A model generated the notes under the pieces. It was not told where the DNA came from and did no database searches. It saw only the letters and a list, made by a program, of their open reading frames with translations. A stretch of 64,000 nt of DNA from Rheinheimera hassiensis (lineage in GTDB: Bacteria; Pseudomonadota; Gammaproteobacteria; Enterobacterales; Alteromonadaceae). Of this stretch, positions 41,515 to 49,630 are shown in pieces. The translations under genes were made by a program, and so were the position numbers. Numbering within the stretch: position 1 is the stretch's first letter; every line of letters begins with the position of its first letter. Location of the stretch: NCBI RefSeq assembly GCF_022436675.1, contig NZ_JAKUJZ010000004.1:1-64000 (forward strand). The letters are read 5' to 3'.

Positions 41515-42168
41515 TTACCAAGGTTTCGGGGCATCGATTTTGCGCTCGTTTTTTTTAATCTCTAAAGACCGTTTACGCTCTTGTTCAAGTTTGAAAGATT
41601 TCTTCAAATCTAAGTCGTGTGAATATCGATTAGCATATTCTTGAATCGTTAAACATTCCGACACATCGCCACTTTCATCAATTCCAATCACTCTGTTGTA
41701 GTCAACTGAGCGCCAACCTGAACTTCCATCACTTTCTTCTTTGCCAACTTTAAAATTCATTAATTTTTTTAAGTATAAGGTAAAAGAAGTTGCGTCTTTT
41801 CCAGACGCTAGTAAAAGGGCAACAGGAATGTCTATTAAGTTAAAATAGCCCTTCGCATTAAGAGTTAGCTTACCCTCATTTATTGCACCGTAAATAAAGT
41901 AGTGATGGTTACTTTCAAAGAGTAACGATTCCCTGGCTTCGTTAAATCGTTTTTGAGTCCCATACTTTCTTTCCTCTGAAGCGAGTGATGTTTCATCACG
42001 CTTGAACTCGATAAGAATCCACTTAGAAACGCGTCCCAAAATAGCGTCTCCGCTAATCTCATGATTTCCATCAAGAGGTACTATGAGATCATCCACCTTT
42101 ATGTGTCTCATAACAAAAAGGTATTCAATCGTCTTTTCCCACCAGAATTTTTTGTTTTTATCTGTCAT
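41515..42168 (-). CDS. Unknown cargo protein, possible PD-(D/E)XK nuclease
   Basis: 217 aa from ATG 42168, with AAGG upstream; TTG 42216 would add 16 residues. The segment GDAILGRVSKWILIEFKRDE (D, then E-x-K) resembles the metal-binding core of restriction-like nucleases, and WWEKTIEYLF precedes it. The C-terminus is a charged helix rich in Lys/Arg/Glu. It lies on the strand of the CBASS operon but 224 bp after cap3, so it may be a separate unit. Not recognised as a named family. Confidence 0.6.
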   Translation of the reverse strand: MTDKNKKFWWEKTIEYLFVMRHIKVDDLIVPLDGNHEISGDAILGRVSKWILIEFKRDETSLASEERKYGTQKRFNEARESLLFESNHHYFIYGAINEGKLTLNAKGYFNLIDIPVALLLASGKDATSFTLYLKKLMNFKVGKEESDGSSGWRSVDYNRVIGIDESGDVSECLTIQEYANRYSHDLDLKKSFKLEQERKRSLEIKKNERKIDAPKPW

Positions 42169-42391
42169 GTTGAACGCCTTATTAACTATCTGATTTGGTG
42201 TGTTTCTTACAAACAAAAACCGGACGTTAATCGATTTAGTTTAGAGGTGAGCTCTCTAAGTTCTGAAATCACGCCTGCTAGTTCTGAAGTTGAGTGTCTT
42301 GTAGTCTAAGAATCTTGAGCCATTCCGCCTACCGCAACACTAGACTGTTTTCCAGTTGTGTTAGCGATAGTCCAGTGTTTTAAATTTGACA

Positions 42392-42886
42392 TTACTCAGC
42401 AGTGAGCTCCTGCTGAATAGTCACCGAGTTAGTTGTACATAGCCAAGCTCTGATACCTTTATTAGATAAAGAGCGACCAACAACAACTGCTACGAAGCAT
42501 TTTTGAATATGCTTATTTATATCAACAAATTTACGCATACTCATAAGATCCTGATTTGAAAGTTCAGGTATATTTTGAGGATGAGTGTGCCAATAACCGA
42601 TAAATTGAAGCCCTTCCTGAGAAGCCTTGTAAATTTCTTGCTGACACCGTAATTTGTCAAATTCAATACTAGCGTATGAACTTCTATCAGCAGGGTGAGG
42701 TAATGTTGCTTTTACAAGCCAAATTCCATCAGGCTGATTCATATCAACAAAGAGCTGTCCGCCCATTTCACGTCGGTTGCCATATTGTCGATGCGAAGAT
42801 AGTACATTAATCACATTTTCAGTAACATGCAGTATCAACTTCGGGTTTTCCCACGTCCATGAACATAACGAACTAAGAGACGTCAT
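42392..42886 (-). CDS. cap3: CBASS Cap3, JAMM-family isopeptidase
   Basis: 164 aa from ATG 42886, overlapping cap2; a longer ORF to 42967 lies within cap2. The JAMM zinc motif is complete: E40, H100-x-H102 (in GYWHTHPQ), S110 and D113. Cap3 removes Cap2-attached CD-NTase from its targets and restrains CBASS. Last gene of the minus-strand CBASS operon. Confidence 0.9.
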   Translation of the reverse strand: MTSLSSLCSWTWENPKLILHVTENVINVLSSHRQYGNRREMGGQLFVDMNQPDGIWLVKATLPHPADRSSYASIEFDKLRCQQEIYKASQEGLQFIGYWHTHPQNIPELSNQDLMSMRKFVDINKHIQKCFVAVVVGRSLSNKGIRAWLCTTNSVTIQQELTAE

Positions 42887-44648
42887 CTGGCCATGCTCTA
42901 GAAAGGATAGTAAGATTTGTGTGGAGGTATTCTTGCGGTCCCAAGTACTCTCCACCCAGAGTTTCAATTGTTGAAGGGGCTTTTATCATAGAAAACCAAG
43001 CTGCATCAGCTAGCCGTCCAGTTGCAATCTTAATAACAATGTCAGCAACCATTGACGCCACTTGTATAACACCAACAGGCCCACTTGGTATAAAACTTTC
43101 ACCGCATCCAGGTAGAGGAATTACACCACCTTTTTTCCAATCGGAAAGTCTTTGTTTAAACCTTCCCCCTGGCTCGAATAAATATCGACCATCATTCATT
43201 TTGGAGTCACTGACAATTGCATGACCAATGTAAGCTTGAGGTTCTGTCCAAGCCTGTACCAACTCCCAAGTCGCCCCCTGACTTTTCAGCTCCCACAAGT
43301 ATTTTTCAGAATCCCAGTCGGCAGTTGTAATCACCACGACATCAGCATCATCAAGCATTGATGGCTTATCATATAAAGCAAACTGAAGGTAAGTTGGGAC
43401 TGCATTTACTTTCTCACATGGCATGTTTCTCAGTAAATAACTCCGCATTGCCTCTGCTTTATTTTGGCCTAACTCTGGGATACCCAGAACATGACGTCCT
43501 AAGTTTGCATCAGAGAGCTTATCTGGATCGATGATAGTAAGTCTCTGAATACCAAACTTCGCTAACTGCAACGCTACAAAGCTACCTAACGTTCCAGCTC
43601 CTACCATTACGATTTTTTTGGTAGCTACATGCCCCAAATCAACACTGTTGTTTCGTGAGTGAATGACTGAAGGTTCGAGTGTGTAAACATCAGTAGTATG
43701 AAGCGTAGGATGAATGATTAAGTTATCTCTAGTTTTCGATCTTTTAGCTGTTCGATGCCCGTAAAACTTAATAAATTTATCTTGTTGAGACATCCCACGT
43801 ATAATTAAAGTTTGAATTTTTGGAGGATTTGTTTCTGGAAGCTTTAAAAATACCCAGCGTGTAGAGTACTTACTGCTTTCACCCAGCCAGTTTTGGAAAT
43901 TAGAGAGTTCAGTGCCGTTAATATGCTCTGATAACCATTGAAGGAGCTGTTCAGATTTCGGTATCTCTATAGATGGTACGGAACTCAATGCTAAGTAATA
44001 GGCTGATTGTGCTAAATGCTCTGTTCTAACGGTATGCTTTGAAGATTTAGAAGCATGATTTTTTAGCACACCAACTTCTTCTGCAAACCAAGTTGGCATA
44101 TTGCGAAGCGATCTGTTTGCTGCATCGCTCAACGTGTAAAGAGCACAGGATTTCTTCGGTATACGTAATAAAAGTGCTGTTTGATGAATACGGGTAAGTT
44201 GCTGATTCCAATAAGTAGATATTTCCCGTTCGAACTCTTTTTGCCTGGATATGGGACATGCATCTTTGGCAACGAACCCAATTAACAGCCTTAATCGTTT
44301 TATCGCCTCATGTACTAAATCTATAGGTTCTAAAGATGAAGGATGTTCTCCAGCACCATAAAGACAGATGCTATTTTCAAACGTATGTGGCCACTTCAAC
44401 CAGGCATCAGGTGCCACTTTTAAAATCAGATTCTGCTGCGGAAATTTTTCAGGGAATCCGATTCGCAAGTGACGCTGAACACCCAAATAATCAAGAGGCA
44501 ATAACATTTGAAATGCAATCACCTCCTTGTAATTCGTTTTAGTTTCTGACAACACATAGTGTATATGAGGGCCAAAACCATCGAACAGAGCCCTAACTCC
44601 TTGTTGAATGGGCTCTGGTAACTTAGTTAGTACGGATAAATCAACCAA
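42873..44648 (-). CDS. cap2: CBASS Cap2, E2-E1 ubiquitin-transfer-like fusion
   Basis: 591 aa. An N-terminal E2-like domain (~10-130) has a candidate catalytic Cys95 in ENSICLYGAGEHP. The E1/ThiF adenylation domain (~340-590) has nucleotide motif GAGTLGS (350-356), IIDPDKL, and candidate Cys515 in PLPGCGESF. In type II CBASS, Cap2 conjugates the C-terminal Gly of the CD-NTase to targets and primes signal synthesis. It overlaps the CD-NTase gene by 8 bp. Confidence 0.92.
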   Translation of the reverse strand: MVDLSVLTKLPEPIQQGVRALFDGFGPHIHYVLSETKTNYKEVIAFQMLLPLDYLGVQRHLRIGFPEKFPQQNLILKVAPDAWLKWPHTFENSICLYGAGEHPSSLEPIDLVHEAIKRLRLLIGFVAKDACPISRQKEFEREISTYWNQQLTRIHQTALLLRIPKKSCALYTLSDAANRSLRNMPTWFAEEVGVLKNHASKSSKHTVRTEHLAQSAYYLALSSVPSIEIPKSEQLLQWLSEHINGTELSNFQNWLGESSKYSTRWVFLKLPETNPPKIQTLIIRGMSQQDKFIKFYGHRTAKRSKTRDNLIIHPTLHTTDVYTLEPSVIHSRNNSVDLGHVATKKIVMVGAGTLGSFVALQLAKFGIQRLTIIDPDKLSDANLGRHVLGIPELGQNKAEAMRSYLLRNMPCEKVNAVPTYLQFALYDKPSMLDDADVVVITTADWDSEKYLWELKSQGATWELVQAWTEPQAYIGHAIVSDSKMNDGRYLFEPGGRFKQRLSDWKKGGVIPLPGCGESFIPSGPVGVIQVASMVADIVIKIATGRLADAAWFSMIKAPSTIETLGGEYLGPQEYLHTNLTILSRAWPDDVS

Positions 44649-45903
44649 GTCTATCTACCGATGTTATGTCTTCTTGAGCAGCGGCTCCGCCGCTAAAAAG
44701 CCCTATAGCCAACGTATTTTTTGTAACGCCTTTTTTCAAACCTGGGAGAGTTTTATTTGAAGGTAAAGTTTTCTCAATAAAGCCTGAAACCCATGCCTTA
44801 GGGAGTCCAAAGCTCGATGAGAAGTTGGATTCAAATTCTAATTCAGATGTGTGCTGAACAAAGCCAATTCTAAGAGCCTCCATGACAAATCCATGCCATT
44901 CATAAAATGCTTGACGATACTCATGTCCCCCTTCTCTGTTCCATTTTTCTGCGAAATTTTCACCAGCATCTTTGGGATTGAGAACAAAATACTCACCGTT
45001 AGCTTGGTCCATTTTAATGAACTTAGGCATTCCTTCAATAATCATGGTGATTGCTTCTAATGGTCGCAAAGGTCTGCTTATTGAAGCGGCGACAACAGCT
45101 TCATAAGATTGTGCCGCAAGTGTTGTGATAACTGCTGATATAGGTCGTCTGTCTGTTTTTTCCGTCGAAATCGCCCACACGTCTCTAAGTCTTTTTAAAA
45201 TTTTAATAGTGGCTCTGAGTGGGTTATGTGAAGTGTAGTCATCATAACTTGGCATAGGGTCTTGTGTTGCCTCAGAGAAAATTGCGTCGTAGTTCGCTCC
45301 TTTCAATATAGCCCTGTTTTCCATAGATATATTAATTTGTTGTTCTGAAAGTTCCTCTAGCCAAACTGAATAATCTCTAGGCGTACTCGCCTTCCATCCT
45401 TGCACACGGTCTGGAACCTTTAGGTTACCGAATCCTTTTTGATCGCTATAGATTGACGCTGAAATCGCCGGTGTTATGTCGATGTGAAATGCAGGGTCTT
45501 CATCTGCGTACTCAATTCGTATCCCGCGTCGAAGTGGGACAATCGGACTTTGCACACGAGAGCGTGCAGAGAAAATTTTCTCTATACTTTTTAAAACTTC
45601 ATCCGCAGAGTAGCCACGAGCGTTAGGTAATAAAACAACCGCATCAGCATCTATTGTGGCCATTTCATCTTTTGCTTCTTGAACTGGTTTTATTGTCGTT
45701 TTCAGGCAAATTGAGCCTTGGATGAAAATATGTGCATCTTGTAGAATTGGGTCGTCCGAACCAGACAAGATGTCTTGTAATACTCCGTAGCGTTTTTCTA
45801 TCAGGGAATACTGAGATTCTGTAATGGAAATTTTCTCAATAGCTGCCAGAAGCATCAGCTCCCAGTTATCAACTTGGCCTAGGTCTCGTTGTACTAGATC
45901 CAT
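44641..45903 (-). CDS. cdn: CBASS CD-NTase (cGAS/DncV-like nucleotidyltransferase)
   Basis: 420 aa. The active-site pattern is present: G63-S64 (IQGSICLKT), D85 and D87 (IDADAVV) and D142 (FHIDITPA). It would make a cyclic oligonucleotide on phage infection. The protein ends in Leu-Gly, fitting Cap2-dependent linkage through a C-terminal Gly. Clade (D, G or other) cannot be settled by eye; pairing with a SAVED effector suggests a cyclic trinucleotide-type product. Second to last segment is Gly/Ala rich and probably flexible. Confidence 0.92.
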   Translation of the reverse strand: MDLVQRDLGQVDNWELMLLAAIEKISITESQYSLIEKRYGVLQDILSGSDDPILQDAHIFIQGSICLKTTIKPVQEAKDEMATIDADAVVLLPNARGYSADEVLKSIEKIFSARSRVQSPIVPLRRGIRIEYADEDPAFHIDITPAISASIYSDQKGFGNLKVPDRVQGWKASTPRDYSVWLEELSEQQINISMENRAILKGANYDAIFSEATQDPMPSYDDYTSHNPLRATIKILKRLRDVWAISTEKTDRRPISAVITTLAAQSYEAVVAASISRPLRPLEAITMIIEGMPKFIKMDQANGEYFVLNPKDAGENFAEKWNREGGHEYRQAFYEWHGFVMEALRIGFVQHTSELEFESNFSSSFGLPKAWVSGFIEKTLPSNKTLPGLKKGVTKNTLAIGLFSGGAAAQEDITSVDRLG

Positions 45904-45905
45904 AT

Positions 45906-46457
45906 TTAATCTCGCTTCTGAATAGTTGATTTTTTATGCACTAATCGAAACAACTCCGCTTGAAAAACAGCGTCGATTAATGCGTTGTGATTACCTTGAA
46001 GTTCAGCATTGAGAGCATTGGACATCAAGCTTGATTTGGTGTCTTTCCAGGCGCATCCGAATAGCCCCATGTACATTGCTTTAATGTCTAAGGGTGCAAA
46101 TCCAAAAGGGTTAACTCCTAAAAATTTGATGAAATAATAGTTAATAAAAGACCAGTCAAATGCAGCATTCAAACCAACAAAGACTGGTTTCGAGCCACTA
46201 GGAACTATAGCCTGAAGCCAATCCGCAAAGGCTCGCATGCACTCTTCAGGAGTTTGACCACTTCTTGTAAGTTGATCTAAGTCAAACCCTGTAACAGCGA
46301 GAGCTTCTGGATCGAAGTTCATTGTTATAGGTTTAAGGACTCGCTCAAATGTTTCAGTTGGTTCATAAACCAAGCAAGCACCAACAGATAACATACTGAA
46401 CTCACCTGGCACGGGGCCCGATGCCTCAATATCGACAGATATAAAAGTCTCGTTCAT
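45906..46457 (-). CDS. DEDDh-family 3'-5' exonuclease in the CBASS operon
   Basis: 183 aa from ATG 46457, with AGGA 6 nt upstream; the stop of cap5 lies just before. The motifs are SVDIEASG (D, E), LNAAFDWSF (D) and GNHNALIDA (H, D), as in DEDDh exonucleases such as epsilon/ExoX. It sits between effector and synthase with tight spacing, so it is co-expressed with CBASS. Its role there (nucleic-acid effector or regulator) is not established. Confidence 0.85.
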   Translation of the reverse strand: MNETFISVDIEASGPVPGEFSMLSVGACLVYEPTETFERVLKPITMNFDPEALAVTGFDLDQLTRSGQTPEECMRAFADWLQAIVPSGSKPVFVGLNAAFDWSFINYYFIKFLGVNPFGFAPLDIKAMYMGLFGCAWKDTKSSLMSNALNAELQGNHNALIDAVFQAELFRLVHKKSTIQKRD

Positions 46458-46465
46458 ACACATTC

Positions 46466-48013
46466 CTATAGCTGTACTTCTTCTTGGGATGAACCAGCGA
46501 GGCATACAGCTTTTGTTGGTGTGATTTTTATAATTGGTTCAAAATCGCGATTACCAGCCAGAGATCGTTCATAAATTGTATAATCAGGCTGGCAACGCGC
46601 CTGCATCTTTTGTCCCAATTTAAAACAGGCTGTTGTAGGAGCCAAGGGAATTATCTGTACATTCTTTATATGCCATTCGTCCTGGATTAGCTTAACAACA
46701 TCATCTATGACATATCCAAGTCTAATCAAATCATCTTTAGACCTAATACATTTAAATGACGTATTTGATGCCTTTATCATTACGGTAGGCTTCTGGAATT
46801 CTCCATTCAAATAGATATCAGGAGGAAGCTCGTTAAACTCAGGTTTTGCTGTCAAAAAGAACAGTAGTACCGCAGAATTTTCACCGTTATGCTCTTTTAA
46901 TGTCTCAAAGGAGAAAATGTTTTTTGGCTCTTCGTCGGCGAGCCAGGCCCACTGTCCGCCAAACTTATCAGCACTTTGGTCTCTATGAAATTGAAAATGG
47001 TAAATAGACGACGATTCACCAAATATCCTACCCGCAAGAACCATCAGAGACATCATTGCAACTCCGAAAACTGCTGTCGGAAGACGTTCACCGCCAGCCG
47101 TACTTGTTCCAGATAAATATGAACGTAGACTCCTATATTCTTGGACAATCCATTCAAATGCGTTGGACCAGAAACTAGCTTTATTAACAGAGGAAATTTG
47201 ATATGCCTGTTTTAGGATCCAAAAAGGCTCTCCTTCACTTCGAAGCTCAGATTGCCACAATGCTTCTTCAGCCTTCCTACGATCAAAATCTGGCGATTGC
47301 CCTTCTATACTGCCGGATAGGACAATTATTTTGACTTTGCGATACCTGAGAGTATCTAAAGCTCTTTTTACTTGAGCGATGCTGCTCTCTCTCATGTGTC
47401 GCAACCTTGTTACTGAGTATTCGAGCGGCGCGACTCGATCAATAGTTCGATGGCATTTGTCACATAGCAATAAAATGTTGGTCGGATCATCAGCTAACAG
47501 AGGTGACGCTGATGGATCACCTCTAGGTCCGTCTTGTGATGAGGCAATAATATGCGCGAAATAACTAAAATTACCTTTTATAACTCCAGATGTAAAATGT
47601 GTCCGTAAATCTTCACCACACCCTTCGAACTGACATCGCCAAGCCGCAGAAGCTAAAACTTCATCTCTTGTCGCTTTACTTACTTCACCATTTCGACCAT
47701 TTGTAACTTGATCTCTTTTCTTAATCCATTGCTTAACGGTAGCAGAGTTAACCTGGATTGAGCTTTGGATATCCTGCGGTGATACGTTTTGAGGGTTATC
47801 AGCTGTCAGCCATAACACTTTTTTATTAATGGTTTTATCAAGCAGCTTAGCTCTTTCGGTGTCACTAAACTCAATGGATCCAATATTTTTCAGTTCAGAA
47901 GATTGGGTTTCAGCATAAAGTACACACTGATAAGCGTTAGCAACTAAAATTAGTCGGCTGTAATCGGCACTGAGTAATTTTGCGATTGAGTGAGAGAGCA
48001 GAGAATCATCCAT
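46466..48013 (-). CDS. cap5: CBASS effector Cap5, HNH-SAVED nuclease with N-terminal extension
   Basis: 515 aa. Residues ~1-110 are an extra region with a helix-turn-helix-like segment (NSATVKQWIKKRD). The HNH nuclease (~120-200) has C127/C132, H154, N179 and C184/C187. A SAVED ligand-binding domain (~220-515) follows. The SAVED domain senses the cyclic oligonucleotide and the HNH degrades DNA. RBS-like GGGAAG lies 8 nt before ATG 48013. First gene of the operon. Confidence 0.88.
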   Translation of the reverse strand: MDDSLLSHSIAKLLSADYSRLILVANAYQCVLYAETQSSELKNIGSIEFSDTERAKLLDKTINKKVLWLTADNPQNVSPQDIQSSIQVNSATVKQWIKKRDQVTNGRNGEVSKATRDEVLASAAWRCQFEGCGEDLRTHFTSGVIKGNFSYFAHIIASSQDGPRGDPSASPLLADDPTNILLLCDKCHRTIDRVAPLEYSVTRLRHMRESSIAQVKRALDTLRYRKVKIIVLSGSIEGQSPDFDRRKAEEALWQSELRSEGEPFWILKQAYQISSVNKASFWSNAFEWIVQEYRSLRSYLSGTSTAGGERLPTAVFGVAMMSLMVLAGRIFGESSSIYHFQFHRDQSADKFGGQWAWLADEEPKNIFSFETLKEHNGENSAVLLFFLTAKPEFNELPPDIYLNGEFQKPTVMIKASNTSFKCIRSKDDLIRLGYVIDDVVKLIQDEWHIKNVQIIPLAPTTACFKLGQKMQARCQPDYTIYERSLAGNRDFEPIIKITPTKAVCLAGSSQEEVQL

Positions 48014-48055
48014 TTGTTATACTTCCCTTATAGCTAAGCTGATAAATGTACTAAT

Positions 48056-48085
48056 TGTATACTTTGGGATTAGATTAATAATCAA
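48056..48085 (-). promoter_or_regulatory. Candidate sigma70 promoter of the CBASS operon
   Basis: On the minus strand, TTGATT (48085-48080) and TATACA (48061-48056) are separated by 18 bp, about 45 bp before the cap5 start. Motif match only. Confidence 0.45.
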
Positions 48086-48264
48086 TCTTTGTATCCAAGA
48101 CATAACTGCTAAGAGTGCGCCTAATCTAAAAAGTACAACCTCCCTTAGAACAAGGGAAAAATATTGCTCACAGGTTTGCTTAGACCAATTGATTCATCAA
48201 GCTATCTGTTTTCTCATTTAAGTTCAATAAAATATAGTTACAGTTCGCAAGCTATTTGAAATAG

Positions 48265-48281
48265 CAGTAAAATTTTTACTG
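48265..48281. promoter_or_regulatory. Inverted repeat upstream of tniQ, possible operator
   Basis: CAGTAAAA T TTTTACTG is an exact 8-bp inverted repeat around one base, about 150 bp before the tniQ start. It may bind a regulator of the tniQ-cas operon; no T-run supports termination. Confidence 0.4.
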
Positions 48282-48428
48282 TAATAACGCGGGATCGTAT
48301 TTTGGTCAGTTTTTGTCCTTATTAACTCTGTAACAAACTCTAAATTTGTTCGTGGTCAATAATTGCATTAAGCTTGAGGGGCTCTATGCTTAGTTTACAA
48401 AGAAACCACAACAAGCTTTGATTAAACC

Positions 48429-49625
48429 TTGCGCTACCTTGTCCGCCCTAAACCCAAATCTGACGAAAGTCTTGAATCCTTTATGCTGCGGGTTGCCAGA
48501 GGTAACGGTTATTCAGATTTTTCAACGTTCATTCAGTCTGCAAAAAGCAGTGTTATTGACTCCTCAGCTGGAAGATTTGAGTCATTCTTACCTGAAGACA
48601 TCGCAAGTGCTAACTTACACCACTCTCAAATCTCCAGTCGTCGCCGTATCGACATGTTGCGTCAGTTCGCAGAGCTGGCCGGTTGTACGCTGTCTGATTT
48701 ACTGGATATTTGTTTGGCCCGCGGCGCGGTTACCTTTTCGAAAAGACGCGTGAGTCTGTACAGACAAGGTGTAAACATACCACTCGATGAGCTAAGACCA
48801 CTTCACGAAGTTCCTGTATGTCCCTTGTGTATCAATGAAAATGGATATGGCCGGCAATTGTGGCATTTTCGATCCTACACTGCCTGCCATCAGCATGGCA
48901 TTGCGCTGATAAACCATTGCCGTTGCGGTGCATCCTTGAATATCGTTGAACATGAGTTTTCTGGCTGTTGTCATTCTTGCGGGGCGTCTTTGCTCGAGCA
49001 AACTGAAAATGCGTCTGATCCGGAGCTAAAACTATCAGCTTGGTTATCAGGGGAGTCGAACGAGCATCTTTCTAACGTTGCACAAAGCCATAGATGGGGG
49101 CTTGTTCACTGGTTCAGGCACTATGTCGAATCTGGTGTGTGTATCGCTGAGGACTCTTTTTTTAGCTACTTTAAGGCTTGGCCCGACTCTTTGTTCGAAA
49201 AGCTAAAATCGGACTTCACAAAGGCCATTGAACTTGCTGTTTCACCTGCAAATGAAATGACCTTTCAGGACGTTTTTGGTGATCTCTTGATAGTATCTTG
49301 CCGGTTGCCGGGCTCGGCACTTGCAGACAACATTGTACTTAGAAGCATTGTGAAGTTTTTGTCTGATGAGGTGATCGATAAAGGTAGTGTACTCGGCGAT
49401 TTGGCCATTAACAGTATTGAGGCTGCGATTTTGCTTAACACTACCACTGGGCAGATAGCATCACTTTATGACCAAGGTATCTTACAAACCAAATATCAAC
49501 TTAGGAGCAGTCAAATTGTGGCCGTGACTGCTCCGGTATTTCGTTTGTCTGATGTGCTCTGCTGCTGGCTCACGTCCTATCAGAGTGAGACGTCAAACCG
49601 GCGCTATCTGGTTTCAAAGTGGTAA
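48429..49625 (+). CDS. tniQ: TniQ target-adaptor protein of the CAST
   Basis: 398 aa. N-terminal LVRPKPKSDESLESFMLR is typical of TniQ. Zinc motifs: C131-x2-C134...C153-x2-H156 and C164-x-C166...C181-x2-C184. A helical C-terminal part follows. In I-F3 systems TniQ dimerises and docks on the Cas6/Cas7 end of Cascade and recruits TnsC. The start is TTG 48429; the in-frame codon two before it is a stop, so no longer start is possible. No clear Shine-Dalgarno is visible. It is the only TniQ/TnsD gene in the element. Confidence 0.93.
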   Translation: MRYLVRPKPKSDESLESFMLRVARGNGYSDFSTFIQSAKSSVIDSSAGRFESFLPEDIASANLHHSQISSRRRIDMLRQFAELAGCTLSDLLDICLARGAVTFSKRRVSLYRQGVNIPLDELRPLHEVPVCPLCINENGYGRQLWHFRSYTACHQHGIALINHCRCGASLNIVEHEFSGCCHSCGASLLEQTENASDPELKLSAWLSGESNEHLSNVAQSHRWGLVHWFRHYVESGVCIAEDSFFSYFKAWPDSLFEKLKSDFTKAIELAVSPANEMTFQDVFGDLLIVSCRLPGSALADNIVLRSIVKFLSDEVIDKGSVLGDLAINSIEAAILLNTTTGQIASLYDQGILQTKYQLRSSQIVAVTAPVFRLSDVLCCWLTSYQSETSNRRYLVSKW

Positions 49626-49630
49626 ATCGG

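Larger units (their letters stand above)
48014..48428. other. 415-bp divergent intergenic region between cap5 and tniQ
   Basis: A+T-rich region holding a candidate cap5 promoter (48056-48085), a perfect inverted repeat (48265-48281) and, by position, the tniQ-cas promoter. No coding potential seen. Confidence 0.6.

Noticed and set aside
42873-42967. Longer N-terminus for Cap3
   Set aside because: It lies within cap2; the ATG at 42886 gives the usual coupled overlap and retains the whole JAMM domain.
48429-49625. TnsD-type protein-guided homing factor
   Set aside because: The protein is short (398 aa), typical of Cascade-associated TniQ; TnsD proteins are longer with DNA-binding C-termini, and no second TniQ is present.
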